Source of the DNA: Streptomyces blattellae
Lineage (GTDB): Bacteria > Actinomycetota > Actinomycetes > Streptomycetales > Streptomycetaceae
DNA length: 64,000 nucleotides
Direction of reading: 5' to 3'
Assembly: GCF_009709555.1 (NCBI RefSeq)
Contig: NZ_WJBG01000150.1
Span: 1-64,000, forward strand
Of the stretch, positions 1-8,774 are shown piece after piece; position 1 is the first letter of the stretch; each line of letters opens with the position of its first letter. The position numbers were made by a program, and so were the translations under genes. The notes below the pieces were generated by a model, which did not search any database, was not told the DNA's origin, and worked only from the letters and a program-made list of their open reading frames with translations.

Positions 1-29
1 ACGTCCCGGGCCCGCGGTCCGGTCGTCCC

Positions 30-923
30 TCAGTCGTGGGGTACGACGGCGACGGGCGCGGGGGCGTGGTGGATCACGCCGTGGGTGACGGGGCCGATGC
101 GCATGCCGAGGGAGGGCCGGTGCGTCCTGCGGCCGACGACCACGAGTGCGGCGTTCCGGGCGGCCTGGAGGACCACTTGCCCGGCGGTCGCGAGGTCGGT
201 CCTGTGGACCACCTCGACCTGCGGATAGCGCTCCTGCCACGGCGCAAGGGCTTCCAGCAGCTCCTTCTCGACCCGGGCCTCCACACTGCCGTCCTCGTCG
301 CCCGTGACCACAGCCCTGTAAGCGAACACCGGTGGACGGCTCCAGGCGTGCACGACGCGCAGTGTGGCCCCACGGGCGGCTGCGGCGGTGAAGGCGAACT
401 CCAGCAGTTCCTCGGCGGGTTGGTCCCGGTCCTGGATTCCGACGACCACCTCGCCGCCGTCTTCGCCGGCCGCCTCGGCGCCCTCAGCGGCCCGGTGCTC
501 TTCCGCGCGTACGAGCACCACGGGGATGGACGCCCGGGCCAGCACATGCTGTCCGACCGACCCGAGGAGGAAACCGGAGACAGCGCCGTGCCCACGCGAG
601 CCCAGCACCAGCATCTCGGCGTCCTCCGCACTCTCCAGCAGCGCCCGGGGCGCCAGATCGGACACCTGCTCGACGGTGACCGGCAGATCCGGATACTTCG
701 CCGCGAGGTCCTGCCTGGTCTCGTTCAGCAACTGCTGCGCCCACCGCTTCTGGGCTTCCGACTCCTGGGCCGAGGGAACCTCGGCCGGCCGCCAGATCCA
801 AGCGGTGACCAGGCTCAATGGAAGACCGCGGGGCAGCGCCTCGCGGGCGGCCCAGTCAACAGCGGCGCGGCTCTCGGGGGAACCGTCAAGGCCGACGACG
901 ATGGGGGAAAACATATCGGACAC
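30..923 (-). CDS. Universal stress protein, tandem UspA domains
   Basis: A 297-residue cytoplasmic protein made of two UspA folds, roughly residues 5-140 and 158-296. The first ends in a classic nucleotide-binding signature (GSRGHGAVSGFLLGS) followed by the PVVLV strand. The second carries a weaker version (GRRTHRPSLGMRIG). The family binds ATP and supports survival under stress or hypoxia; tandem Usp proteins of this length are common in actinomycetes. It is transcribed away from the neighbouring GAPDH gene across a 387 bp gap. Family assignment is firm, but the specific stress signal cannot be read from the sequence. Confidence 0.93.
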   Translation of the reverse strand: MSDMFSPIVVGLDGSPESRAAVDWAAREALPRGLPLSLVTAWIWRPAEVPSAQESEAQKRWAQQLLNETRQDLAAKYPDLPVTVEQVSDLAPRALLESAEDAEMLVLGSRGHGAVSGFLLGSVGQHVLARASIPVVLVRAEEHRAAEGAEAAGEDGGEVVVGIQDRDQPAEELLEFAFTAAAARGATLRVVHAWSRPPVFAYRAVVTGDEDGSVEARVEKELLEALAPWQERYPQVEVVHRTDLATAGQVVLQAARNAALVVVGRRTHRPSLGMRIGPVTHGVIHHAPAPVAVVPHD

Positions 924-1310
924 CTCCGTATCCGCTCACGTCCGATGCGAGGGCCTCAGCGCACCCGCCGGCCCGGAAGACCCGGTGATCCCCGCGGCGT
1001 CTCATCCCGTCCACGTGGATCCATCGGCCCCTCCTCTCCGATCGTCGCGACGACCGGTCCGCGAGCCCAGGGGCCGCTGGTCCTCTCCCACGGCCACTCG
1101 GCCCCCTGCCGGGACCCGATCGGTCCCTCTGCCGCCTCGCCGCGGTCCGTCTGCCGCCTCGCCGCGGTCTCTCAGCGGCCTGTCGGCCGCCCCGCCCCCG
1201 AAGCCGGGCCGAACGTCCCCGTTCCCACCCCCGTACGGCCCATGCCCACCCGGTCCCCGCGCTCGCAGACTGACCTCCGACAGCAGGGCGCGACCGGGAG
1301 GACGAGGAAG
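924..1310. other. Divergent intergenic region with a short direct repeat
   Basis: This gap separates the divergent stress-protein and GAPDH genes and must hold both promoters, but no clear -35/-10 pair is visible. It contains a perfect 20 bp direct repeat (1128-1147 and 1150-1169, spaced by 2 bp) in C/G-rich DNA. The GAPDH reading frame stays open through the whole gap, but the translation is low-complexity Pro/Arg-rich and not protein-like. Confidence 0.5.
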
Positions 1311-2339
1311 ATGACCGTGCGGGTGGGAATCAACGGCTTCGGGCGTATCGGGCGCAACTACCTGCGCTGTGTACTGGAGCGCGCGCAAAGGGGCACCGGC
1401 ACACCGGTCGAGGTGGTGGCGGTCAACGACCTCACCTCCCCGGCGGCACTCGCCCATCTGCTGGCGTACGACTCGACGTACGGCAGGCTGCACCGCACCG
1501 TCGAGCACGACGGCACATCGATCACCGTCGACGGGCACCGCATCACCGTGACCGCCGAACGCGACCCCGCCGCCCTGGACTGGGCCGGCCCCGGCGTGGA
1601 CGTCGTCATCGAATCCACCGGCCGCTTCCGCACCCGCGAGGACGCCGGACTGCACCTCAAGGCCGGAGCCCGCAAGGTGCTGCTGTCCGTGCCCGGCAAG
1701 AACGTCGACGCCACGGTGGTCATGGGCGTCAATGAGCAGTCGTACGACCCGGACCACGACCACGTCGTGTCGAACGCTTCCTGCACCACCAACTGCGTCG
1801 CCCCGATGATGAAGGTCCTCGACGAGGCCTTCGGCGTCAACAAGGGCGTGATGACCACCGTCCACGGCTACACCAACGACCAGGTGGTCCTCGACGGTCC
1901 GCACAAGGACCTCCGCCGTGGCCGCAGCGCCGCCGTGAACATCATCCCCACCAGCACAGGAGCTGCCCGCGCGGTCGGTCTCGTCCTGCCCCGACTGGCC
2001 GGCACGCTGGACGGCCTCGCGGTCCGCGTTCCCGTCGAAGACGGCTCGCTCACCGACCTGACCGTGGTGCTCGGCAGGGAGGTGACCGTGGACGAGGTCA
2101 ACTCCGCGTTCCGGGATGCCGCCGCCAGGTCCCTGAAGGGGATCCTGCGGGTGTCCGACGCCCCGATCGTCTCCCGTGACATCGTCGGCGACCCCGCCTC
2201 CTGCGTCTTCGACGCCCCCCTCACACAGGCCCACGGCGACCTCGTGAAGGTCTTCGGCTGGTACGACAACGAGTGGGGCTACACCAACCGACTCCTCGAC
2301 CTCACCGAGTACGTCGTCGCCCGACTCCCGGAGAGGTGA
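1311..2339 (+). CDS. gap: Type I glyceraldehyde-3-phosphate dehydrogenase
   Basis: A 342-residue NAD-dependent GAPDH converting glyceraldehyde-3-phosphate to 1,3-bisphosphoglycerate in glycolysis. It shows the Rossmann start INGFGRIGR, an Asp after VVAVN (about residue 40) typical of NAD preference, the catalytic motif SNASCTTNC with Cys158, and the catalytic His185 in VHGYTND. The C-terminus WYDNEWGYTNRL is typical. The frame is open far upstream, but the ATG at 1311 sits behind GGAGGACGAGG and starts exactly where the family starts. Streptomycetes usually carry several gap copies; this one stands beside a stress protein rather than in the pgk-tpi operon, so it may be a secondary, condition-specific copy. 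Confidence 0.95.
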   Translation: MTVRVGINGFGRIGRNYLRCVLERAQRGTGTPVEVVAVNDLTSPAALAHLLAYDSTYGRLHRTVEHDGTSITVDGHRITVTAERDPAALDWAGPGVDVVIESTGRFRTREDAGLHLKAGARKVLLSVPGKNVDATVVMGVNEQSYDPDHDHVVSNASCTTNCVAPMMKVLDEAFGVNKGVMTTVHGYTNDQVVLDGPHKDLRRGRSAAVNIIPTSTGAARAVGLVLPRLAGTLDGLAVRVPVEDGSLTDLTVVLGREVTVDEVNSAFRDAAARSLKGILRVSDAPIVSRDIVGDPASCVFDAPLTQAHGDLVKVFGWYDNEWGYTNRLLDLTEYVVARLPER

Positions 2340-2412
2340 GACCGTCCCCGCGGGCGCGCAGGTGGCCGTCAGCGGAAGCCGCAACAGCAGCAGGTGGGCA
2401 TCAGCCGTGCCC

Positions 2413-2428
2413 GGTCCTCCCGGACCGC
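2413..2428. terminator. Small hairpin between convergent genes
   Basis: A perfect 6 bp stem (CGGTCC / GGACCG) with a 4-nt loop lies in the 136 bp gap between the 3' ends of the GAPDH gene and the convergent amidohydrolase gene. Location fits a terminator, but the stem is short and there is no U-tract. Confidence 0.3.
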
Positions 2429-2475
2429 TGCTGATTCCTGAGGATGTTGTGGTACGCGCGTCCCGGACGGGACCT

Positions 2476-5400
2476 TCAGCAGCAGGAGCGGGGGATGTGC
2501 TCCTCCCGGTGCCACCAGAAACGGTCGCGGGCCGGTTGTTGGGGTACGTCGGGCAGGGCGGCGTTGCGGACGGTAGTCCCGCTCGACTTCGTCGCCGCTC
2601 CCGTAGCCGCTCCCGTCGCCGTCAGGTCCGCGACGGTGTGCGGGACACCGCCGACGACGACCTGGCGTACGGCGGCTGCGGCGGCGATGTCCGTCGTCGG
2701 ATCGCCCTCGACCAGGACGAGGTCGGCGAGCTTGCCCGGCTCCACGGTGCCGAGTTGGTCGGAGAGGCCAAGGGTGCGGGCTCCGTGCACGGTGGCGGAG
2801 CGCAGTGCCTCGTACGGGCTGACGCCGTAGCGGACCATGGTCTGCAGGTTGAGGTGGTAGTAGACGGCGGGCGGTACGAGAGGGCTGTCGGTGCCGACGG
2901 CGACATGGGCGCCTTCTTCGACCAGGCGGCGGACGGTCGCGCCGTGCCGGGCGACGAAGGCGAGTTCGGGGGCGGGCTCGTCGGCCAGCGCCGCCTCGAT
3001 GCCCTCGCGCAGCTCCGCGTACTCGGCGGCTGTGAGGAGGGATGTCAGCCGCGGGTCGTCCAGGGCCCACTCCGCGTAGCGGTACAGGGCGGCCCGTACG
3101 GCGGGCAGGCCCAGGCCGGACAGGGCGAAGGTGGGTGTGAGGGCCATGCCGGACGCGGCCAGCGGGCCGGTGACGTCCTGGTAGCTGTGGCCGAGGTGGG
3201 TCTCCTTCTGGCGGCGGCCGTAGCGGCTGGTGCCGCCGAGGTGCTCGACGCCGTCGGCGCCCATGCCGAGCGGGCCGAACAGGTAGTGGGACGTGGTCCG
3301 CAGGCCGCTGCGGTGGGCGGCCCGGATGGCCTTGCGCTGCATGGGATAGGGCAGACGGACGTACGTCTTGACCATGTCGTGGCCGAGGGCCCGCGCCTTG
3401 TCGATCTCGCGTTGCAGCTGCTCGTCGTCGGTGATGGGGCGGCCCGAGGAGTAGTAGATGCGGGAGCCGTCGACGAGATCGCCGGCGGCGAACACGCGCG
3501 GACCGGTGCGGCGGCCGGAGGCGAGGGCCTCCTTGGCCTCGACGGCCCCGTAGTGGGCGGTGCCGGGCGAGCGCAGGGCGGTGACGCCGAAGGACAGCCA
3601 CAGGCGCAGGAGTTCGCCCCGGTCCCAGGGGCCGTGCTCGTGGACGGCGACGAATCCGGGCAGCACCGTCAGACCGCGGGCGTCGACGACCTTGTCCCCG
3701 GGCCGGACGGAGCGCTCGCCGCGCGGAGTGACGGCGGTGATGTGGTGGCCGTCGAGGACGATGTCGACGTCGCGCCGCAGGCCGGGGCCGGTGCCGTCCC
3801 ACAGGGCCCCGGCCTGGACGACCGTACGGCCGGTGGGGTGTGCCGGGCGCCAGCTGAGCCGGAGCGGTACGGCCGAGGTCTTTCCGGTGGGGGTCGTCAG
3901 GCGCAGGCGGCCGTCGGAGAGATAGAGCAGGCTGGCGGAGTCGGCGCTCCAGCTGGGCGCGTCCGCGGTCTCCGCGTTGACCTGCCGGGCGGTGCCCGTG
4001 GTGCGGCCCTCGGCGTCGAGGTCGCTGATGTGCAGGGTGCCGTTCGCGATGTACGCCGTCCTGGTGCCGTCGGGTGAGTGGACGGGCCCCGCGTCGACGC
4101 GGTTGGTGAGGGAGCCGCCGGGGACGGGCTCGCCGTAGTGGGCCTCGCCGGTGGCGAGTTCAACGGTGAGAATCTGGTTGTGGCCCTCGCGGTAGCGCGG
4201 GGTGACGGGGACGAGGACGGCGGTGGACAGACGTGTGCCGTCGGCGGTGAAGGTGGGGCGGCCGGGGGCGTTCAGCGGGCCGACGACCTTGCGGACGGCG
4301 CCGGTGGCGAACTCCAGGGTGGAGAGGGTGCCGCCCTCGGAGATGAAGGCGACGGTCGTACCGTCCGGGCTGACCGTCGGCGCGGAGGCCAGGAGGGCGG
4401 TGTCGGTGAGGCGGTGTCGGTCACCGGTGGCGAGGTCGTACCGCCACAGCGCGATGCCGCCGTCGCGGTCGCTGACGTACACGAGGCCACGGCCGTCCGG
4501 GAACCAGGCCGGGTCGGTGTTGCGGTGACCGTCGGCGACGACCGCCTCGGGGGCCCCGCCGCGGCGCATGATCCACAGGTCGCCGAGGGCGCCGAAGGCG
4601 ACGCTGCGGCCGTCCGGGGAGAGCGCGGGACCGACGATGCCCTTGACTTGGCGGCTACCGGTGCCATCGAAGTCCCGTACCGTGGCGGGCCGTTCGGCGA
4701 CCCTGGGTACGGTGACGCGGGCACTGAAGGGGACGTCCTCGACGGTGCCTTGGAGGGTACGGCGGCGAAGGCGGCCGTCCGCGGTGTAGAGCAGTTCGTC
4801 CGGGCCGGCCCAGCGGGCGGCGAAGGGGAACACGTCCTCGCCGTCGCCGGACACGGTCTCGCCGTCGACGACGAGTGCGGTGCCGGTCGTGGCGAGGTGG
4901 ACGTAGGCGAGGTGGCTGCCGTCGGGCGAGAAGGAGGGCCCGGCGACGCGGCCGGCGGTGACCTTGGCGAGGGTGGTGCGGGTGCCGTCGGCGGTGACCT
5001 GGGCGATGGCCTGCGGCGCGTCGTTGGTCCCGCTGGTGAAGGCGATCGCCGTGCCGTCCGGTGTCCAGCAGGGCTGGCCCTCCTGGGCGGTGCCGGTGGT
5101 CCAGACGGTGGTGTCGCCGCTGTCGACGGCGATGACGTGGATCGCGTACCGGCCGTCTCTCTCGGCGGCGCAGGCGATGCGGGTGCCGTCGGGCGAGAAG
5201 CGTGGCTCGCGGTGGTCGGCGTCACCGGAGGTGAGTTGCCTGCGCCCGGTGCCGTCGGCGTTCATCAGCCAGAGGTGGAAGGTGCCGTCGGTGTAGGCCT
5301 GGTAGACGATCCGGCGGCCGTCCGGCGAGAAGTCCGGCTCGCTCGCCTCCTCCTCGACACTGGTGAGCGGCACGGCGTCACCCCCCTCGGCGGGCAGCGT

Positions 5401-5622
5401 CCACAACCGGTTCACCAGGTCCAGGACGACGGTCCGGCCGTCCGGGGCGAGCGCGGCGGAAGCGTTGGTGGCCTCCGTGACGCTCAGGATGACGGTCTGT
5501 GCGCCGGCCTCGCGGGCCACGGCCGGCAACGCCCCCGCCGGAGTCCCCTGACTGCCCAACACCCCTGCACCCGCAGCGAGTCCGGCTCCGCGCTTGATGA
5601 GCGCACGACGCGTCAGTCCCAT
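2476..5622 (-). CDS. Tat-exported beta-propeller/amidohydrolase protein
   Basis: A 1,048-residue two-part enzyme. The N-terminus carries a twin-arginine signal (TRRALIKRGAGLAAG) followed by AGALPAVA, so it is predicted to be exported folded. About residues 40-600 form repeated TolB/PD40-type propeller blades, each with an FSPDGTRI-like strand. The C-terminal part is an amidohydrolase: a metal-binding HEH at His661/His663 within LPGFVAVHEHG, the GTDS motif with Asp912, and a closing block GTVEPGKLADLVLVEGDP typical of imidazolonepropionase/dipeptidase-like amidohydrolases. The substrate is unknown; related TolB-amidohydrolases are presumed peptidases or amidases. It is monocistronic and convergent with gap. 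Confidence 0.9.
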   Translation of the reverse strand: MGLTRRALIKRGAGLAAGAGVLGSQGTPAGALPAVAREAGAQTVILSVTEATNASAALAPDGRTVVLDLVNRLWTLPAEGGDAVPLTSVEEEASEPDFSPDGRRIVYQAYTDGTFHLWLMNADGTGRRQLTSGDADHREPRFSPDGTRIACAAERDGRYAIHVIAVDSGDTTVWTTGTAQEGQPCWTPDGTAIAFTSGTNDAPQAIAQVTADGTRTTLAKVTAGRVAGPSFSPDGSHLAYVHLATTGTALVVDGETVSGDGEDVFPFAARWAGPDELLYTADGRLRRRTLQGTVEDVPFSARVTVPRVAERPATVRDFDGTGSRQVKGIVGPALSPDGRSVAFGALGDLWIMRRGGAPEAVVADGHRNTDPAWFPDGRGLVYVSDRDGGIALWRYDLATGDRHRLTDTALLASAPTVSPDGTTVAFISEGGTLSTLEFATGAVRKVVGPLNAPGRPTFTADGTRLSTAVLVPVTPRYREGHNQILTVELATGEAHYGEPVPGGSLTNRVDAGPVHSPDGTRTAYIANGTLHISDLDAEGRTTGTARQVNAETADAPSWSADSASLLYLSDGRLRLTTPTGKTSAVPLRLSWRPAHPTGRTVVQAGALWDGTGPGLRRDVDIVLDGHHITAVTPRGERSVRPGDKVVDARGLTVLPGFVAVHEHGPWDRGELLRLWLSFGVTALRSPGTAHYGAVEAKEALASGRRTGPRVFAAGDLVDGSRIYYSSGRPITDDEQLQREIDKARALGHDMVKTYVRLPYPMQRKAIRAAHRSGLRTTSHYLFGPLGMGADGVEHLGGTSRYGRRQKETHLGHSYQDVTGPLAASGMALTPTFALSGLGLPAVRAALYRYAEWALDDPRLTSLLTAAEYAELREGIEAALADEPAPELAFVARHGATVRRLVEEGAHVAVGTDSPLVPPAVYYHLNLQTMVRYGVSPYEALRSATVHGARTLGLSDQLGTVEPGKLADLVLVEGDPTTDIAAAAAVRQVVVGGVPHTVADLTATGAATGAATKSSGTTVRNAALPDVPQQPARDRFWWHREEHIPRSCC

Positions 5623-5756
5623 GAGTTCACACCTCTTCCGCAGATTTCAGTGCACCCTACAGATGAAGACGGGCCCGCGGAATACCCGCTTCCGCTCGGT
5701 TCGCGACACGCAAAGTCCCGTTTACACAACGGAATTGAAGCTTTTACGGCAATCCA

Positions 5757-6612
5757 TCAGGAGCCGCGCCCGATCATGATGACGCTGGCGACGACGATGA
5801 CGGCGCGGAGGCCGGCGGCGATCAGCACGACCGCCGCCCCGTCGACCTCGGGAGCAGGCCCCGGTTGCGGGCCGCCGCTGCCCGGCCGCGGTCAGCGGCT
5901 CGGCCGCCCGCCGGCGCGACCACCCTCCAGTGCGGTGAGGTCGTCGCCGCACCGCCGAGCTTCGACGACCGCTTCCTGGTGGGGACGGTGCCGCGGGTCA
6001 GATGGACCGCGCTGCGATGCAGCGCCTCCCGGCCGGCCAGGCGCATCGTGGACCACCAGTGGGCGCCTGCCCGGTCGCGGACCTCCGCCCAGCCGCCCGT
6101 CAGGAACTCCTGCTCAGAATAGGAAGCGATGCCGCTGCTGCCGCCCGAGCCGGCCGTGCGCTCAACGGGGTCGAGATTGGCGTCGACCAGGACCAGGCGG
6201 GAGACCAGACGGGGGTGCCGGGCGGCCAGCACGATGGCGACCGAGCCGCCCATGCTGTGCGCGACCAGTTCGGCGCCGACGACATCCGCGCGAGCCAGGG
6301 CTGCGGCGAGCGCATCGGCATGTGATTCCAGCGTGTAGTCGAAGCCCGTCGGCCGGTCGCTGAGGCCGTGACCCAGCACATCGATCAGCAGTGAACGGCG
6401 GCCAGCCAGCAGAGGATGGGCCACGACCTCCGCGAAATAGGCCGGCGACGTGGCACCCAACCCGTGCACGTAGACACGGGGCGGCTCCTGCCCAGGCAAC
6501 TCCACCACCGGATCTGGTCACCCTCGGGTGTCACAGCGGCGTTGCGCACGGTCGGCTTCCCTGCAATCACGATCGATGGAGTGACGAGAGTAGCCACCGT
6601 CTCCGCACTCAC
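5757..6612 (-). pseudogene. Frameshifted alpha/beta hydrolase
   Basis: Most of an alpha/beta hydrolase is visible on the minus strand: VYVHGLGATS, the nucleophile elbow AHSMGGS, and the strand RLVLVDANLDPVERTAG. The expected N-terminus (MSAETVATLVTPS through AVTPEGDQIRW) lies upstream in another frame from the ATG at 6612. The frames meet near 6508, where one G appears to be missing between IRW and VELPG. After LTRGTVPT (about 5965) homology to the lid and the catalytic-His region stops and the translation becomes Arg-rich. A possible remnant of the last strand is in a third frame ending at the stop at 5757-5759. The longest uninterrupted frame is 5822-6508 with a GTG start. Without its C-terminal third the enzyme should be inactive. 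Confidence 0.7.
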
Positions 6613-6688
6613 CCGATTTCGCTCACGACGCCGTCACCCTGTGACACGTTGCTCTGGAGCGATGAGGCACGGATCCGGGGAGAGAACC

Positions 6689-7252
6689 ATGACCACCGCC
6701 CGCACTGTGGACGTGCCCGAAGGCACCTTCGGCGTGCTGGACGCCGGAGAGATCCCGGTTCAAACGGCAGACTGGAGTAACGACCTCGTAGCCCCCATGT
6801 CACACGGCGCTCTCGTCGTCACCGGCATCCACACCGGCCCCGTCCGCGTGGCTGCCGAAGCCCTCAGCGGCCCACCGAACACACCGACGGATGCCGAATG
6901 GGAGGAGGTCGTGGAAATCAGCGTGCACGCCCCCTCCGGCCGCCTTCGCGTCGATTCCCTTCAGCACGGGCCGACCCCTGGCCACCCCCTTCTCAGTCCG
7001 TCCGGACCGGGTTGGTACCGGCTCCGCGTGCATGCGCGAGGACGAGACATCCTTCCCGACAAGGCCGCTACCTCACCGGTGGAGGACTATCTCCTGCTGA
7101 CCTGGCCATCCTCCCCAGCCGGCGTAGCCGTCCTACGTCCGAGGAGCCGCGTCGAGCAAGGGAAATCGATCCGTCAGAGCGGCGAGCCGGGGTCGCCGGG
7201 GCGGATGCGGCCGCGCCAGCCACCGCTGTCGCCACCGCCGCTCTCCACGTAG
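6689..7252 (+). CDS. Hypothetical protein, conserved-looking
   Basis: Starts at ATG 6689 behind GGGGAGAG. About residues 1-150 look like a genuine globular cytoplasmic protein, rich in beta-type strands (HGALVVTGIHTGPVRVAAE, WYRLRVHARGRD), with no signal peptide or membrane segment. I cannot assign a family. The last ~35 residues become Arg/Pro-rich and run antisense into the SRPBCC gene, so the true end may differ or the tail may have been changed by a local rearrangement. It is divergent from the broken alpha/beta hydrolase, with a 76 bp gap containing a GTCAC-AGG-GTGAC inverted repeat. Confidence 0.6.
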   Translation: MTTARTVDVPEGTFGVLDAGEIPVQTADWSNDLVAPMSHGALVVTGIHTGPVRVAAEALSGPPNTPTDAEWEEVVEISVHAPSGRLRVDSLQHGPTPGHPLLSPSGPGWYRLRVHARGRDILPDKAATSPVEDYLLLTWPSSPAGVAVLRPRSRVEQGKSIRQSGEPGSPGRMRPRQPPLSPPPLST

Positions 7253-7650
7253 TCCTTGAACCGACGCAGATCTCCCTTGACCCGTCGGTCGATCATGCCC
7301 AGTGCGTCCGCGCCCTTCTCGGCGACGCCGGCGGGCTGGACGTCCATCGTCAGCTCCACCCTGGTGTGCATGTCGTCCAGCTGCTCGAACCGGACGGATC
7401 CCTGCTGCCGGGTGTCGCCACCGACAGACCGCCAGGTGATCCGGTCGTCCGGCAGCTGATCGACGATCTCGGTGTCGAACTCGCGCCGCACCCCGCCGAT
7501 ACTGGTGACCCAGTGGTTGTGCCGGTCGTCGAGTTGCCGGACCTCGTCGACGCCCTCCATGAAGTTCGGGAACTGCTCGAACTGAGTCCATTGGTCGTAC
7601 GCCGTGCGGAGCGGAACCTCCACCTCGACCGCTTCCTTGACCGTACTCAT
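7174..7650 (-). CDS. SRPBCC family protein (polyketide cyclase/START-like)
   Basis: A 158-residue single-domain protein of the SRPBCC superfamily. It opens with MSTVKEAVEVEVPLRTAYDQ and WTQFEQFPNFM, the typical first strand and helix. A middle block (ITWRSVGGDTRQQGSVRFEQL) and a final long helix (KGDLRRFKDYVE) complete the helix-grip fold that binds a hydrophobic ligand. Actinomycete copies of this 'cyclase/dehydrase' type often sit among stress genes and have no defined substrate. It is convergent with the preceding hypothetical gene and overlaps its 3' end by 79 bp on the opposite strand. Confidence 0.85.
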   Translation of the reverse strand: MSTVKEAVEVEVPLRTAYDQWTQFEQFPNFMEGVDEVRQLDDRHNHWVTSIGGVRREFDTEIVDQLPDDRITWRSVGGDTRQQGSVRFEQLDDMHTRVELTMDVQPAGVAEKGADALGMIDRRVKGDLRRFKDYVESGGGDSGGWRGRIRPGDPGSPL

Positions 7651-8147
7651 GGGTTCCTCCTCGTCCAGTCCTCGCCTGGGCCGACCGCACCGGTGCGTGT
7701 GGCCGCCTCCTGCGCGTTCACCGCGCCGAGTACCCGAGAAAGCAGCACGGAGACATCTTTCAAGGGACGCGCGCCGGAGGCGTCGGGCTGCCGCCGCAAC
7801 CCGCCGTCACCGGACATCCGTCCGCACGACCGGGCACATCACCGCGGTCGCGTGGTCAAGGGGCACGTGTGGCCGACGCTCGGAGTGAGGGCGCGGGACG
7901 GCCCTGCGGCGCTGGCGGAGATCTACCGCTCCGACAACGGCCGCGCGCTGTTCGGCCCGGAGTGACGGGCAAGGCAGCGCGCCGCTGACGAACGGGGCGT
8001 GGAGCGTCCGTGCCGACCTGCGGCTCCCCTGGTGGCGCCGGCCACGTGGCACGGCCAAGGCCCGAGCCGTTGAGGGCCGGTGGTTCGGGTACTCGAACCA
8101 CCGGCGCGTACCGAATGGACGTGCACGACATGGCGAGGGGATGAATC
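7651..8147. other. Long gap without a supportable gene
   Basis: No convincing gene in either strand. A short plus-strand open stretch ending at 7965 (EIYRSDNGRALFGPE) looks slightly protein-like but has no start or recognisable family. The only clear structure is the hairpin at 8077-8104. Confidence 0.4.
8077..8104. terminator. Perfect 11 bp hairpin upstream of the SseB-like gene
   Basis: CCGGTGGTTCG and CGAACCACCGG form a perfect 11 bp stem with a 6-nt loop (GGTACT). It lies 43 bp before the next start codon. It may terminate transcription entering from upstream, or act as an operator or 5' leader structure; no U-tract follows. Confidence 0.45.
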
Positions 8148-8546
8148 ATGACAGACCCCCACTTCGAGAGCGGTGCGTCCGCGGTCCAGCAGGCGCTGCG
8201 TACGGTTGTGGAGAAGGGTGCGGACGACGCGGCGCTGAGCACGCTGGCGAAGAGCGAGGTGCTGGTGCCCGCGGCGACGGACGCGGAGGGACCCGCTCCC
8301 AAGGCGCTGACTCTTCCCGTGTTCGAACAGGAGGACGGGACCGAACTGGTGCCGGTGTTCACCACGCAACAGCGGATGGAACAGGCTCTGCCACGGATGC
8401 GGCGGCATCGTAGCGTGCTGCTCGGCGCCCTCGCCCACGGCTGGCCCTCCGACAGCCTGTCCCTGGTCATCGACGCCGGCACACCCGAACAACTGGCGCT
8501 CACCGCACACGGTGTCAGGGCGCTGCTGGACCGCGACGACATCTGA
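8148..8546 (+). CDS. SseB family protein
   Basis: A 132-residue protein matching the SseB N-terminal domain: an amphipathic start, a central LPVFEQEDGTELVPVFTTQQRMEQAL block that is the domain hallmark, and a final LSLVIDAGTPEQLALTAHGVRAL helix. In streptomycetes such proteins are abundant and of unknown cellular role; the name derives from an enterobacterial secretion-associated protein, but no secretion system is encoded here. Start chosen at ATG 8148, where the family pattern begins. Confidence 0.82.
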   Translation: MTDPHFESGASAVQQALRTVVEKGADDAALSTLAKSEVLVPAATDAEGPAPKALTLPVFEQEDGTELVPVFTTQQRMEQALPRMRRHRSVLLGALAHGWPSDSLSLVIDAGTPEQLALTAHGVRALLDRDDI

Positions 8547-8609
8547 CGCGCGGCTGCGGCGGGGCCGCATCGCGGGGTGGGTCGCAGCGACGCGTTCACA
8601 GCCCGGCGA

Positions 8610-8700
8610 GTGGCCGGTTCGCAGACGGGTCGTAGACCGCTGGGTGGCCGGTTCGCAGACGGTTCGCAGACCGCTGGGTGGCCGGTTCGCAGACCGCTGA
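8610..8700. repeat. 34 bp tandem direct repeat, about 2.6 copies
   Basis: Unit GTGGCCGGTTCGCAGACGGT followed by TCGCAGACCGCTGG. Copies lie at 8610-8643 (two mismatches), 8644-8677 and a shortened copy 8678-8700 missing an internal 11 bp. It occupies the gap before the downstream SDR gene and is not part of a recognised coding region. Confidence 0.85.
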
Positions 8701-8774
8701 GTCGCCCGCTTTTCGGTCGGTGCGTGGCGGGAACCCGGTCACCGTCCGTGCCCGCCAGCGGCCAGGAGGCCGTC

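Noticed and set aside
36..1310. 425-codon N-terminal extension of the GAPDH frame
   Set aside because: The frame is open but encodes Pro/Arg-rich antisense of the stress protein; GAPDH families start at 1311 with a good ribosome site.
2362..4077. Long plus-strand open frames (also 4078-6363) opposite the amidohydrolase
   Set aside because: Low-complexity Gly/Ala/Val-rich translations antisense to a gene with clear domains; high-GC shadows.
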